Notes: generated from the sequence alone by a model not told the origin. Shown: positions 44,433 to 55,198, counted from the stretch's first letter. The stretch: DNA of 64,000 bases from Microcoleus vaginatus WJT46-NPBG5 (GCA_019359355.1 JAHHHM010000001.1:372001-436000), one strand, 5' to 3'. Translations and numbers: made by a program.

Positions 44433-44642
44433 GGGCGATTTTCATTGGTTCAGCCGGCAACCCACTTTAGGGAATTTTGGTTTGAACAAATCTCCAACCC
44501 AAGGAATATATCTGAACTGAACAATTCAGATATATTTCTTGATAACAAAGTCAGACCAAATGCGTATCTCCCTTGACGGTTGAACCCAGCCACCAAGCTG
44601 CTGCAACATATCACTAGAACGTAAAAAATTAAAATCTACTCC

Positions 44643-47600
44643 ATGCAAAACTCGATTTTGAAAGACGATGCCCTCTGGTTTAAGAATGCCATCATCTACG
44701 AGGTGCCGGTTCGCGCCTTTGCTGACAGTAATGGAGATGGGATCGGAGACTTTCGTGGACTCACGGAAAAACTTGATTATCTGCAAGATTTAGGTGTCAC
44801 AGCCCTGTGGTTGCTGCCATTCTTTCCTTCTCCCCTCAAAGATGATGGCTACGATATTGCAGACTACACCAGTGTCAACCCGATCTATGGCACCTTAGAA
44901 GACTTTAAAGACTTCTTAGAAGCATCCCATCAGCGGGGCATCCGAGTCATTATCGAGTTAATTGTTAACCATACATCCGACCAGCATCCTTGGTTTCAGC
45001 GGGCGCGGAGATCACCAAAAGGCAGTCCGGAACGGGATTTTTATGTTTGGAGTGATACCCCAGAAAAATACCAAGAAGCGCGGATTATTTTTCAGGATTT
45101 TGAGACTTCTAACTGGGCGTGGGACCCACTCGCCAAAGCTTACTTCTGGCATCGCTTTTACTCGCATCAGCCGGATCTAAATTACGACAATCCCGCAGTG
45201 CGTCAAGCAGTGATTGAGGTGCTTGATTTTTGGTTAGCGATGGGCGTAGATGGACTGCGAATGGATGCGGTGCCATACCTATACGAACGGGAGGGAACGA
45301 ACTGCGAGAACCTGCCGGAAACTCACGACTTTTTGAAACAACTACGCAAGCACGTAGACGAGAAATTTCCGAACCGAATGCTGCTTGCCGAGGCGAACCA
45401 GTGGCCTGAAGATGCCGCTCAATATTATGGCGCTGGGGACGAGTGCCACATGAACTTCCATTTTCCCCTGATGCCTCGTTTATTTATGTCGCTGCGGATG
45501 GAAGATAGCTTCCCCATTTCTGATATTTTGCAGCAAACACCGGCGATTCCCGATAACTGCCAGTGGGGATTATTTCTTCGCAACCACGATGAACTGACGC
45601 TGGAAATGGTGAGCGATGAAGACCGGGATTATATGTATCGGGTTTACGCACAAGATCCGGAGATGCGCGTTAATTTAGGCATCCGCCGGCGCTTAGCACC
45701 GCTATTGGGAAATGATCGCCGGCAAATTGAATTGCTCAACAGTTTGCTGTTGTCTCTGCCTGGGACGCCGGTGCTTTACTACGGCGATGAAATTGGCATG
45801 GGAGATAACGTGTATGTCGGGGATCGCAATGGCGTTCGCACACCGATGCAGTGGAGTGCCGATCGTAACGCCGGCTTCAGTCGCGCCAATCCCCACAAGC
45901 TTTATTTACCTGTGATTGTTGAGTCGGAATACCATTACGAGGCGATTAACGTTGAGGCACAACGGGCAAATCCTAACTCGTTGTGGTATTCGATGAAACG
46001 CCTAATGGCAACCCGCAAGCGTTTCCAGGCATTAGGCAAAGGCACGTTTGAATTGTTGCACCCGGAGAACCGCAAAGTTCTCGCCTTTACCCGTACCTAC
46101 AACGGCGAACACATTTTAGTGGTGGCGAATTTGTCCCGGTTTGTGCAAACGGTGGAATTAGATTTGTCCGCCTTTAGAGGCATGATCCCGGTGGAAATTT
46201 TCGGGCGCACTCAGTTCCCCAGCATTGGCGAGTCGCCCTATTTCTTGAGTGTTGGGCCATACACGTTCTACTGGTTTACGCTTCAGATGCAACTGAGCGA
46301 ACTACAGCCGGCAAAACCCCAAGCAGAACTGCCGATGTTAGCAGTCAGCGGTCAATGGCAAAACGTGTTTTCCCAAGCCCAGGTTAAAGGAACATTAGAG
46401 TCAATTCTGCCCAATTACCTCTTGACTTGTCGCTGGTTTGGCGGCAAAGCCCGGATTGTACAATCGACTCATATCGGTGAAGTGATCCCCGTGTCCTACA
46501 AGGACATGGAAGCTCAGCTCGTTTGGTTGCAGGTTGACTACACCCAAGGCGACCCTCAAACCTACCTGCTGCTACTGGCTTACGCCGAAGGTGAGCAAGC
46601 GGCGCTGATCCAGGCAGAAATGCCTCAAGCCGTCGTGGCCCGTCTTCAGCTTGCCGGCAAAGAGTTACCAGGCATCCTCTTCGAGGCCGTAGTTGATAAG
46701 CATTTCTTGAGTTTCCCACTGGAGGCAATTGCTCAAAATCAAGTTTACAAAGGCAAGGCAGGGCAATTAGTTGCCACGGCGACAGATATCTTCCAGCAGA
46801 TCAAAGAAGATGCTTCTAACCTGGAGCCGGCTCTCATTAAGGGCGAACAGAGCAATACTTCGGTGATTTATGGGGATGGCTTTATCTTGAAACTCTTCCG
46901 CAAACTGGAGGAGGGGATCAACCCGGATCTAGAGATCGGGCTATTCTTGGGGGCGAAAAAACGCCTGGAACACTTTGCTTCCATTGCGGGATCGCTAGAG
47001 TATCGCCGGCCTAAAGCTGAACCGATGACTGTGGGAATCTTGCAAGAGTTCATCCTCGATACCCGCAGCAGTTGGGAGTACACACTCGATAGTCTGCGCG
47101 ACTACTTTGATCGCGTGACTGTGCAGCAGACGGAGATCACCGAGATTCCCATCCCCTCCGGATCTCTGCTAGATTTGCAAGCGCTGGAAATTCCCGAATT
47201 AGCCGGTCAAACCATTGGTTCTTACCTGGCAAGCGCTCAGCTTTTAGGACAGCGCACCGCTGAACTACATATCGCCCTCGCTTCCGATTCAGGGAATCCC
47301 GATTTTGCCCCAGAAGCCTTTTCAACCTTCTATCAGCGCTCGATCTATCAATCCGCACGGAACCTAACCGGCCAAGTTTTACTGTTGTTGAAAAACCGGC
47401 TGAAATCACTTTCACCTGAATCCCAGAAGTTGGGGCACACAGTTCTCGAACGTCAAGAACAGCTAATGGGGCGCTACCAGTTAGTCCTTAACCAAAAAAT
47501 TACAGCCAAGCGCACCCGCTGTCATGGGGACTACCATTTGGGGCAAGTGCTTTACACCGGCAAGGATTTTATCATCATTGACTTTGAAGGAGAGCCGGCT

Positions 47601-47969
47601 CGCACTTTAAGTGAACGCCGCATGAAGCGATCACCTCTGCGAGATGTTGCGGGAATGCTGCAATCGTTTAACTACGCTGCCAGTATGGGACTCCGCAATG
47701 AAGTTGAAAGCGGCATGATCCGCGAAGAAAATCTTCCCGTGATGGAGCAATGGGCAGAGTTTTGGTACACCTGGGTGAGTACGGCTTTCTTAAATAGCTA
47801 TCTCACAGTTGCCGGCGCTGACTCTTTCTTGCCAAAAACAAAAGCCGAGTTGCAAGTGCTTTTAGATGCCTATGTTTTGGAGAAAGTTATCTACGAATTA
47901 GGCTACGAACTCAACAATCGCCCTGACTGGGTACACATTCCCCTACGGCGCATTCTCCAACTGCATTAG
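44643..47969 (+). CDS. treS: trehalose synthase-maltokinase fusion (TreS-Pep2)
   Basis: A 1108-residue bifunctional protein. The first 550 residues are a GH13 trehalose synthase that isomerises trehalose and maltose: YDIADYTSVNPIYGTLED, nucleophile Asp208 (GLRMDAVPYLYE), acid/base Glu250 (LLAEANQWPE), and FLRNHDELTLEMV. From about residue 570 comes a maltokinase that makes maltose-1-phosphate: WFGGKAR, and the phosphotransferase blocks RCHGDYHLGQVLY (about 958-970) and IIDFEGEPAR (about 977-986). The fusion directly channels maltose into the substrate of GlgE, encoded just upstream. 210 bases separate the genes; the spacing suggests one operon but no start overlap. Confidence 0.93.
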   Translation: MQNSILKDDALWFKNAIIYEVPVRAFADSNGDGIGDFRGLTEKLDYLQDLGVTALWLLPFFPSPLKDDGYDIADYTSVNPIYGTLEDFKDFLEASHQRGIRVIIELIVNHTSDQHPWFQRARRSPKGSPERDFYVWSDTPEKYQEARIIFQDFETSNWAWDPLAKAYFWHRFYSHQPDLNYDNPAVRQAVIEVLDFWLAMGVDGLRMDAVPYLYEREGTNCENLPETHDFLKQLRKHVDEKFPNRMLLAEANQWPEDAAQYYGAGDECHMNFHFPLMPRLFMSLRMEDSFPISDILQQTPAIPDNCQWGLFLRNHDELTLEMVSDEDRDYMYRVYAQDPEMRVNLGIRRRLAPLLGNDRRQIELLNSLLLSLPGTPVLYYGDEIGMGDNVYVGDRNGVRTPMQWSADRNAGFSRANPHKLYLPVIVESEYHYEAINVEAQRANPNSLWYSMKRLMATRKRFQALGKGTFELLHPENRKVLAFTRTYNGEHILVVANLSRFVQTVELDLSAFRGMIPVEIFGRTQFPSIGESPYFLSVGPYTFYWFTLQMQLSELQPAKPQAELPMLAVSGQWQNVFSQAQVKGTLESILPNYLLTCRWFGGKARIVQSTHIGEVIPVSYKDMEAQLVWLQVDYTQGDPQTYLLLLAYAEGEQAALIQAEMPQAVVARLQLAGKELPGILFEAVVDKHFLSFPLEAIAQNQVYKGKAGQLVATATDIFQQIKEDASNLEPALIKGEQSNTSVIYGDGFILKLFRKLEEGINPDLEIGLFLGAKKRLEHFASIAGSLEYRRPKAEPMTVGILQEFILDTRSSWEYTLDSLRDYFDRVTVQQTEITEIPIPSGSLLDLQALEIPELAGQTIGSYLASAQLLGQRTAELHIALASDSGNPDFAPEAFSTFYQRSIYQSARNLTGQVLLLLKNRLKSLSPESQKLGHTVLERQEQLMGRYQLVLNQKITAKRTRCHGDYHLGQVLYTGKDFIIIDFEGEPARTLSERRMKRSPLRDVAGMLQSFNYAASMGLRNEVESGMIREENLPVMEQWAEFWYTWVSTAFLNSYLTVAGADSFLPKTKAELQVLLDAYVLEKVIYELGYELNNRPDWVHIPLRRILQLH

Positions 47970-48094
47970 ACTTACGTTTTCCCCCGTAAATTCGGCTGAC
48001 TAACCCTCCGTTTGACTTCGCCCAACATCTCTAATTCTCGTAAAGGTTGGGCGAATTAGACCTTTTTCAACAGTCGTAAACTTTTGAATGAATT

Positions 48095-50038
48095 ATGACC
48101 TACCAATTAACAATCAACCAAGAACAACTGCAGGAAACGAACGGAAACGTTAGCCTGATAACCAATGATGACCTCTACCTTTTTAATGAAGGGTCACACT
48201 TTCACCTCTACGAAAAATTAGGCTCTCACCCCATCGTTGTTAATGGCGTTAGGGGAACCTATTTTGCTGTTTGGGCACCCAATGCCGGCCATGTTTGTGT
48301 TAAAGGCGATTTCAACGGTTGGCAAGATGAGGGTCATGCGCTTTCCCGCAAAGGACAATCAGGAATTTGGGAAGGCTTTATTCCGGGAATGACCAAAGGT
48401 AGCCTCTACAAATACCGCATTATCAACCACGATAACGGCTATGCGGTGGACAAAGCCGACCCCTTTGCCAAATCTCAAGAAGCGCCGCCTCGGACAGCTT
48501 CTGTTGTCTGGGATAGTGAATACAGTTGGCATGACAGCGAGTGGCTGGGTAAACGGGAACGCTTGCAAGCCCTCGATGCCCCCATGTCCATTTATGAAGT
48601 CCACTTAGGTTCTTGGATGCGAATCCCAGAAGAGGGAAATCGCTTTCTCACTTACCGGGAACTGGCCTCAAAACTGGCTGACTACGTGAACCGGCTCGGT
48701 TTCACCCACGTTGAATTGATGCCAATTACTGAGCATCCATTCTATGGCTCATGGGGATATCAAACCACCGGCTATTTCTCCCCAACGAGCCGGTATGGCA
48801 GTCCCCAAGACTTCATGTATATGGTGGATTATCTTCACCAGCAAGGCATTGGTGTGATTTTAGATTGGGTGCCTTCCCACTTCCCCACTGATTTGCATGG
48901 ATTGAATTATTTTGATGGCACCAACCTTTACGAACACTCTGATCCCCGCCAAGGCTTCCATCCAGACTGGCAGAGTAGTATTTTTAACTATGGCCGGCAT
49001 GAAGTCCGGAGTTTTCTAATCAGCAGTGCCTTCTTCTGGCTGGATAAGTGCCACATTGATGGACTGCGGGTGGATGCGGTGGCATCGATGCTGTATTTAG
49101 ACTACTCCCGTAAAGACGGAGAATGGATTCCCAATGAACACGGCGGACGGGAAAATTCACGGGCAATCGATTTCCTGCGCCGGTTTAATGCGGCAATTTA
49201 TGAACATTTCCCCGGTGTTCAAACGATTGCAGAGGAATCTACGGCTTGGCCAAAGGTTTCTCGCCCGCTTTATGATGGCGGTTTAGGGTTTGGATTGAAA
49301 TGGGATATGGGCTGGATGCACGATACTCTCAGCTATATGTCCTGCGATCCCGTTTACCGGAAGCACCATCACAGTCAAGTCACCTTCCGGATGATCTACG
49401 CGTTTAATGAGAACTTTGTCTTGCCGCTTTCTCATGATGAAGTGGTTCATGGCAAAGGCTCACTGATCGATAAAATGCCGGGAGACGTATGGCAGAAGTT
49501 TGCCAATATGCGCTTACTTTTTGGCTATATGTACGCCCAGGCAGCGAAGAAACTGATATTTATGGGCGGGGAATTCGGTCAGTGGTCTGAATGGAGTCAT
49601 GATCGCAGTTTGGATTGGCATCTTTTGGATTCTCCCTCTCATGCCGGTTTGCAAAAGTGGGTGAGTGATTTAAACCATATTTATCGCACAGAACCGGCGC
49701 TGCATGAACTTGATTTTGATTGGCAAGGTTTTGAGTGGATTGATTGCAATGATGCGGATCAAAGCACGATTAGTTTAGTTCGCAAGGGCAAGTCTGCCAA
49801 TGAAGTCGTGTTAGCTGTCTGTAATTATACGCCGGTGCCTCGCTACAATTACCGCGTTGGTGTGCCGAAAGAGGGGTTCTGGCAAGAGTTACTTAACAGC
49901 GATGCTGCTGACTATTTTGGCAGCGGTTTGGGCAATTTTGGGGGATTAACAGCCGAAGCAATTCCTTGTCACAACCAGCCTTATTCGTTGAACCTGACTT
50001 TACCTCCGTTGGGAATCGTTTTCTTCAAGCTCAAATGA
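48095..50038 (+). CDS. glgB: 1,4-alpha-glucan branching enzyme
   Basis: It makes alpha-1,6 branches in glycogen or GlgE-made glucan. A CBM48 domain (about 45-140, [21 protein letters not shown]) precedes the GH13 barrel with nucleophile Asp327 ([17 protein letters not shown]), Glu380 (IAEESTAWP), the [18 protein letters not shown] block and a C-terminal beta domain. At 647 residues it lacks the extra N-terminal domain present in the long (about 760-770) cyanobacterial glgB, so this may be a second, pathway-specific enzyme. It lies 125 bases after the TreS fusion. Confidence 0.95.
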   Translation: MTYQLTINQEQLQETNGNVSLITNDDLYLFNEGSHFHLYEKLGSHPIVVNGVRGTYFAVWAPNAGHVCVKGDFNGWQDEGHALSRKGQSGIWEGFIPGMTKGSLYKYRIINHDNGYAVDKADPFAKSQEAPPRTASVVWDSEYSWHDSEWLGKRERLQALDAPMSIYEVHLGSWMRIPEEGNRFLTYRELASKLADYVNRLGFTHVELMPITEHPFYGSWGYQTTGYFSPTSRYGSPQDFMYMVDYLHQQGIGVILDWVPSHFPTDLHGLNYFDGTNLYEHSDPRQGFHPDWQSSIFNYGRHEVRSFLISSAFFWLDKCHIDGLRVDAVASMLYLDYSRKDGEWIPNEHGGRENSRAIDFLRRFNAAIYEHFPGVQTIAEESTAWPKVSRPLYDGGLGFGLKWDMGWMHDTLSYMSCDPVYRKHHHSQVTFRMIYAFNENFVLPLSHDEVVHGKGSLIDKMPGDVWQKFANMRLLFGYMYAQAAKKLIFMGGEFGQWSEWSHDRSLDWHLLDSPSHAGLQKWVSDLNHIYRTEPALHELDFDWQGFEWIDCNDADQSTISLVRKGKSANEVVLAVCNYTPVPRYNYRVGVPKEGFWQELLNSDAADYFGSGLGNFGGLTAEAIPCHNQPYSLNLTLPPLGIVFFKLK

Positions 50039-50659
50039 TCCGTTATAAGCCGTCGTTGCCTTCATCTCGCTTACAGAAGTGCCGGCTATAAATCCTAAAT
50101 CTCAGTAGGGTGCGTGACTCACGCACTCTACTAACTTGGGTTTGATTCAGGATAAATTCGCCAACCGAATAACTGAGAACTTGCTCAGCTATTGATGCAA
50201 AGTTCTCATTTGTATCATTCTTTACCTTACAAAAAATATAAAATTTTTAGAGCCTTAAAAGTTTAGTAATTACATCTTTTATAGAGTCTGTCTGTATACT
50301 AATTAACATAAACAATTAATTACTAATTATTCCCTAAGATAGATATCCTTTCTTACTTTAGAAACATTCTACCAAAATTGCATTGCTTTATTATAAAAAC
50401 TTAACTAAGCTAATTAGTGAATTTTCAGCTACCAGGTTGTTGCAACAAGGTTTGCAGACTATTTGCTGAGCCGGTTTAAATCGGCCTAATATGTCGCAAA
50501 CACAAAATTGCTAATTGAATCTCTGTTTTTAGCAGCTGGTAGAAGCCGGAATTAAAAAGAAAAACTTCGGAAGATAAAGGCTTGCTCCTTAGCTGGGAAG
50601 CAGAGAAAAAACTGTTCTGAGTAAAATTTACATTTCTCGTCAAAATAGGAGAATTACAG
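50039..50659. other. glgB-treZ intergenic region
   Basis: This 621-base gap starts with a dispersed palindrome (50106-50130) and an imperfect stem GAGAACTT(G)C/GCAAAGTTCTC (50175-50205), which may end glgB transcription. An AT-rich stretch of about 200 bases follows. AGGAGAA at 50647-50653, 6 bases before the GTG at 50660, is a good ribosome-binding site for treZ. No gene is visible. Confidence 0.5.
50106..50130. repeat. dispersed palindromic repeat, copy 2
   Basis: TAGGGTGCGTGA and TCACGCACTCTA, a 25-base near-palindrome differing at two positions from the copy at 6235-6259. Both copies lie shortly after the end of a gene. Confidence 0.75.
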
Positions 50660-52480
50660 GTGAAGATTGGGGCAAATTATTTGGGTAATGGGACTTGTGA
50701 ATTTACTGTTTGGGCACCGACTGTAAAAGAAGTAGCCGTAAAAATTGTTTCTCCAGAGGAACAAGTGCTTCCTATGGAAAAAGACGAGTCAGGCTACTGG
50801 AAAGCAAAAGCTCAAGATATTAATCCCGAAGCGCTTTACTTTTATAGACTTGAAGAAACGGCAGAGAGACCTGATCCAGCATCACATTTTCAACCGCAGG
50901 ATGTACACGGCCCTTCTAGTGTTGTAGATCACAGCAATTTTAGCTGGAATGACACGAATTGGTCTGGTGTTCCTTTGGAGGAAATGATTATCTATGAACT
51001 GCACGTCGGCACTTTCACCACAGAAGGCACCTTTGAGGCAATTATTCCCCGCTTAAAAGAGTTGCAAGAGTTTGGGGTAAATGCTATTGAAATTATGCCA
51101 ATTGCTCAATTTCCGGGCAATCGTAATTGGGGATATGATGGGGCGTATCCTTATGCCGTGCAGAATTCCTACGGTGGCCCTGAAGGATTGAAGAAACTTG
51201 TTGATGCGGCTCACCGGCAGGGAATTTCAATCATTCTTGATGTCGTTTACAATCACTTTGGCCCAGAAGGAAATTACACCAACGAATATGGCCCATACTT
51301 TACGGAAACGTATCTAACCCCTTGGGGTTGTGCGATGAATTTTGATGACAAACACAGCGAAGGGGTGCGTAACTATTTTATTGAAAACGCACTCTACTGG
51401 TTTGAAAATTATCATATTGATGGATTGCGATTAGATGCCATCCATGCAATTTATGATTTGGGGGCAAAGCATTTCTTGGAGGAACTGTCCGAGAAAGTTG
51501 AGGCTCTTTCTAAAACTGCCGGCAAAAAACTTTATCTGATTGCTGAAAGTGATTTAAACGATGTTCGGGTTATTCGCGAACGCGAGTTGGGAGGGCATGG
51601 GATGGATGCCCAATGGAGTGATGATTTCCATCACGTCCTTCATGGTTTACTCACAGGGGAAACGATTGGCTACTACAGCGATTATGGCAAATGCGAACAG
51701 TTAGCGACTGCCTATAAAGAAAGTTTTGTTTACTCCTGGAAATACTCACCTTACCGGCAGCGTTATCACGGCAACGATGCTAGCAGCCGGCCTGGTCATC
51801 AATTTGTCATTTGCACCCAAAATCATGACCAAGTTGGGAATCGAATGCTCGGTGAGCGATTATCTAACCTGGTTTCTTTTGAGGCGTTAAAACTCGCTGC
51901 CGGGGCGCTTCTCCTCGCGCCTAATGTTCCTATGCTATTTATGGGTGAAGAATATGGAGAAGAATCTCCGTTTCTTTACTTTGTCAGCCATACTGATCCA
52001 GACTTAGTTAAGGCGGTACGAGAAGGAAGGAAAAAAGAGTTTGCTGAGTTTCATTTAGAAGGAGAATACAAAGATCCTGAAAGTGTAGATACCTTCAAAG
52101 AATCTCAGCTTAAATGGGAAAAGCGTCAAGAAGGCAAAAATAAAGTTCTGCTGGAACTATACCAGTTCTTAATTCAACTGCGTCGCAACCTGCCGGCTTT
52201 GAAAAAGCTTGATAAGCAGAATTTAGAAGCATCTGCAATTGAAGAAGATAAGCTTCTGTTTCTTCACCGCTGGACTAACGAAAGCCAAATCTTCTGCATC
52301 ATGAACTTTAATGATAAAGAGGTGACGTTTAAGGCAGCAGTTCCTAAGGGCAACTGGAATAAAATTTTAGATTCTTCTGAACCTAAATGGATGGGTTCGG
52401 GTTCCACATTGCCAGACGAACTGACACAGGAAAAAGAATTAACCATCAAACCGCAAAGTTTTGTACTGTACCAGCAGTAA
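50660..52480 (+). CDS. treZ: malto-oligosyltrehalose trehalohydrolase
   Basis: It releases trehalose from the end of maltooligosyl-trehalose, the second step of the TreY-TreZ route. The N-terminal domain (about 1-100) begins ANYLGNGTCEFTVWAPTVKEV. The GH13 barrel has ELHVGTFTTEGTF, MPIAQFPGNRNWGYDG, VVYNHFGPEGNY, nucleophile Asp259 (GLRLDAIHAIYD), acid/base Glu296 (IAESDLND) and QNHDQVGNR. The length of 606 fits. The start is GTG at 50660 with AGGAGAA upstream. TreY, its usual partner, is not in the window. Trehalose made here can feed TreS in the preceding cluster. Confidence 0.93.
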   Translation: MKIGANYLGNGTCEFTVWAPTVKEVAVKIVSPEEQVLPMEKDESGYWKAKAQDINPEALYFYRLEETAERPDPASHFQPQDVHGPSSVVDHSNFSWNDTNWSGVPLEEMIIYELHVGTFTTEGTFEAIIPRLKELQEFGVNAIEIMPIAQFPGNRNWGYDGAYPYAVQNSYGGPEGLKKLVDAAHRQGISIILDVVYNHFGPEGNYTNEYGPYFTETYLTPWGCAMNFDDKHSEGVRNYFIENALYWFENYHIDGLRLDAIHAIYDLGAKHFLEELSEKVEALSKTAGKKLYLIAESDLNDVRVIRERELGGHGMDAQWSDDFHHVLHGLLTGETIGYYSDYGKCEQLATAYKESFVYSWKYSPYRQRYHGNDASSRPGHQFVICTQNHDQVGNRMLGERLSNLVSFEALKLAAGALLLAPNVPMLFMGEEYGEESPFLYFVSHTDPDLVKAVREGRKKEFAEFHLEGEYKDPESVDTFKESQLKWEKRQEGKNKVLLELYQFLIQLRRNLPALKKLDKQNLEASAIEEDKLLFLHRWTNESQIFCIMNFNDKEVTFKAAVPKGNWNKILDSSEPKWMGSGSTLPDELTQEKELTIKPQSFVLYQQ

Positions 52481-52611
52481 AACGGTTGAGTTGCTAGAAA
52501 AAAAGCGGGGTGGGCATTTTTGCTTGCCCCCATTTCACACTCCGTTAGATGAACACGGCAACTGGACAAGGAACGCTATCATTAGATAGATGTTAACTTT
52601 TATAAAGACCC

Positions 52612-53241
52612 TTGACCGCAACTTTTAACCGGCAAGATAGCGAACCAGTCCAAGATCCATCCCTACACGAATCCTGGCACGCGCTCACTCCTCTGTGGCA
52701 AGGGGGAGAAAACTCTGTTCAGCAAGGATTACCCCACGCTCAACTCGCGCCGGCATGGCAGATATTGCTCCTGGGGGACGGTTCTCCCACCCGTCACCTG
52801 CAACTGCTCACGACTGAACCCACAGAAGTCGATGTTATTGATATGTCATTAATTGGCATGGACAGCGATGGCGCACCCGACCTGATCCAAGCAGTGCCTG
52901 GGCCTAGGTTACGCCGGCAAGTGTGGCTAAGAAAGGCATCAGGCCAGCGTTTAGCTTACGCAACGTCTTGGTGGGAAGCCAGTCATGTGGATGAATATTT
53001 ACAAAACCGCTCTTTGCCGATTTGGGCCAGTCTAGCTCGCTTGCGAACTGAGTTGTATCGAGATGTGCAAGGGCTATACTACGGTCACTCTGCGGCACTA
53101 GAAACTGCTTTTGAGCAAAAAGGGCCATTTTGGGGTCGGCACTATTTGTTTTGGCATCACGGCAAGCCCCTGACCCTGATTTATGAGGTATTTTCGCCCT
53201 ATTTGACTAAATACCTGGGTTCTATGGGGACTAGGGACTAG
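52612..53241 (+). CDS. chorismate lyase (DUF98 type)
   Basis: It converts chorismate to 4-hydroxybenzoate and pyruvate, the first step to plastoquinone in cyanobacteria. Family features are TTEPTEVDVIDMSLIGMD, RLRRQVWLRKASGQRLAYATSWW (about 100-122), PIWASLARLRTELYRDVQGLYYG and FWGRHYLFWHHGKPLTLIYEVFSP near the end. At 209 residues it matches the cyanobacterial DUF98 group (related to ycf21). The start is TTG at 52612. The last residues (MGTRD and the stop) are encoded by the start of a GGGACTA heptamer repeat, so the C-terminus was probably set by repeat insertion. It is convergent with purF. Confidence 0.88.
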   Translation: MTATFNRQDSEPVQDPSLHESWHALTPLWQGGENSVQQGLPHAQLAPAWQILLLGDGSPTRHLQLLTTEPTEVDVIDMSLIGMDSDGAPDLIQAVPGPRLRRQVWLRKASGQRLAYATSWWEASHVDEYLQNRSLPIWASLARLRTELYRDVQGLYYGHSAALETAFEQKGPFWGRHYLFWHHGKPLTLIYEVFSPYLTKYLGSMGTRD

Positions 53242-53247
53242 GGTAGG
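53226..53247 (+). repeat. heptamer (STRR) repeat overlapping the stop of the chorismate lyase gene
   Basis: Tandem GGGACTA, GGGACTA and GGGTAGG. The stop codon of the gene is the TAG inside the second unit. Confidence 0.7.
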
Positions 53248-53292
53248 AAAGAAATTTTACAATCCTCAATCCCACGGCTTCGCATTAAGCAA

Positions 53293-53325
53293 GCTAGGGA
53301 TGTGGTGAATTACTACCTCCCTAGC
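53293..53325. terminator. stem-loop between convergent genes
   Basis: Arms GCTAGGGA (53293-53300) and TCCCTAGC (53318-53325) with a 17-base loop lie just beyond the purF stop. No T-run. A shared terminator by position. Confidence 0.6.
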
Positions 53326-53340
53326 CCAATGCCCTATAAA

Positions 53341-54912
53341 TTAAACTGTGCCGGCTTTCTCTAAGATCAGCTTAGAGCGCTTAACCTGCTCTGGCACTGG
53401 CACAGGATAGTCGCCGGTGAAGCAGGCAGAACAGAAGCTGTTGGGATCTTCCTTGGTTGTCTTCAGCATTCCTTCCCAGCTGAGATAGGCAAGGGAATCA
53501 ACGCCAATTTGCTCGGCAATTTCTGCAACCGTTTTTGTTGCTGCAATCAATTGATCTTGACTGTCGGTGTCAATGCCATAGAAGCAAGGGTGAGTCACCG
53601 GCGGCGATGAAATTCTCATGTGAACTTCTATTGCCCCAGCATCCCGCAACGCTTTGACAATTTTGCGGCTGGTGGTGCCCCGAACAATCGAGTCATCCAC
53701 AATGATCACCCGTTTGCCCTCTAAAACGTCTTTAAGGGGATTGAGCTTCATCTTAATGCCCGACTCTCGCATCATTTGAGTCGGCTGGATGAATGTACGC
53801 CCCACGTAGCGATTTTTAATCAAACCTTCGGCGTAGGGAACCCCAGACGCTTGGGAATAACCAATTGCCGCCGGCACGCCGGAATCAGGCACTGCAATCA
53901 CAATATCTGCATCTGCCGGTGATTCCATTGCCAATTGCCGGCCTATCCGCATCCGATAGCTATACAGCGTTTCGTCATGCATCAAACTATCGGGACGGGC
54001 AAAGTAAATCATCTCGAAAATGCAGAGCTTGCGTTCTGGGCGCTTGCTCCAGTGGAAGGAAGCTAATCCTTGCTCAGTAATCCAAACCAACTCTCCCGGT
54101 TCAACATCCCGTAAGTATTGGGCACCAATAATGTCTAACCCACAGGTTTCTGAGGCGAGAACGTAACGCTGGGGGCTTGTTTCCATGATGCCGATGACCA
54201 AGGGACGAATGCCATTGGGGTCGCGAACGCCCATCAAACCTGCCGGCGTGCCGATTGCTAAACTGAAAGCGCCCTCGCATAGGTGGAAAGCGCTGATTGC
54301 TCCCTCTAACCACTCTTTGCCGGAGGTCACTTCATAAGCGATCGCATGAGCGATCATTTCTGAGTCTGTGGTGGTGATTAAGTTACAGTTGCGCTCCAGC
54401 AAATGCTCACGCAGCTTTCCTGTATTGACAAGATTGCCATTGTGTGCAAGCGCAAGGGGGCCAAGACGAGTTTCCACAACTGCCGGCTGAGCGTTCACCA
54501 CTCGACTTGAGCCGGTGGTTGAGTAGCGTGTGTGACCCACCGCTAAGTCTCCCGGCATCTCGTTCAAGATGGATTCGCTAAAAACTTGGGAGACCAACCC
54601 CATATCTTTATGTAAATGCACCTTGCCTTTGAATTGGGATGATGAGGTCTTTTGCCCCTCATTCAAATGCGTTAAACCCTCAAAGGTAGCAATCCCTGCG
54701 GATTCTTGACCTCGGTGCTGTAAGGCATAAAGACCAAAGTAGGTCAGCTTAGCAACATCTTGACCAGGAGCGTAGACGCCAAAAACACCACAGGCTTCTT
54801 CTGGCTTATCCGGTCGGGGTGAAACTTGCTCGGTCGCATTTGAAGTATCTGCCAGCGAATCATTGGATTCAACCGGCTGTACCTCAGAGGAGAGGGTTCT
54901 ATTGGGGATCAT
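53341..54912 (-). CDS. purF: amidophosphoribosyltransferase
   Basis: First committed step of purine synthesis: PRPP plus glutamine to phosphoribosylamine. The class II glutaminase Cys is Cys41 (EACGVFGVYAPG); the 40 residues before it are a long propeptide that must be removed. The PRPP-binding loop is VIIVDDSIVRGTTS. Near the C-terminus, FCSACFTGDYP has the CxxC pair of the oxygen-sensitive [4Fe-4S] form, as in Bacillus. The length of 523 is normal once the leader is removed. It lies 286 bases downstream of purL on the same strand. Confidence 0.97.
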   Translation of the reverse strand: MIPNRTLSSEVQPVESNDSLADTSNATEQVSPRPDKPEEACGVFGVYAPGQDVAKLTYFGLYALQHRGQESAGIATFEGLTHLNEGQKTSSSQFKGKVHLHKDMGLVSQVFSESILNEMPGDLAVGHTRYSTTGSSRVVNAQPAVVETRLGPLALAHNGNLVNTGKLREHLLERNCNLITTTDSEMIAHAIAYEVTSGKEWLEGAISAFHLCEGAFSLAIGTPAGLMGVRDPNGIRPLVIGIMETSPQRYVLASETCGLDIIGAQYLRDVEPGELVWITEQGLASFHWSKRPERKLCIFEMIYFARPDSLMHDETLYSYRMRIGRQLAMESPADADIVIAVPDSGVPAAIGYSQASGVPYAEGLIKNRYVGRTFIQPTQMMRESGIKMKLNPLKDVLEGKRVIIVDDSIVRGTTSRKIVKALRDAGAIEVHMRISSPPVTHPCFYGIDTDSQDQLIAATKTVAEIAEQIGVDSLAYLSWEGMLKTTKEDPNSFCSACFTGDYPVPVPEQVKRSKLILEKAGTV

Positions 54913-55198
54913 GCTTCAGCTCCGCTCGTGAACGGGATGGGGGAGAGTGGATGGGGGTGAGATGGAGATAGAATTAGCCGCGCTAAACACCGGCATAAAA
55001 GAAACTTAACCGTTTCTTAACATCTCACCCTAACGTTAGCGCAATGGGGATTAACAGCACTAGAGATTTTTACCGGCAGATCAAAAATTCATTGCTTCTC
55101 GCTCAAAAATACCTGTAGGGAAGAGGGGTAGAAGGGGAGAAAACCCCACAGGTATCGGTCATCTTATCCCAGAAAGCAACAAATTAAAGACTGCGTGA

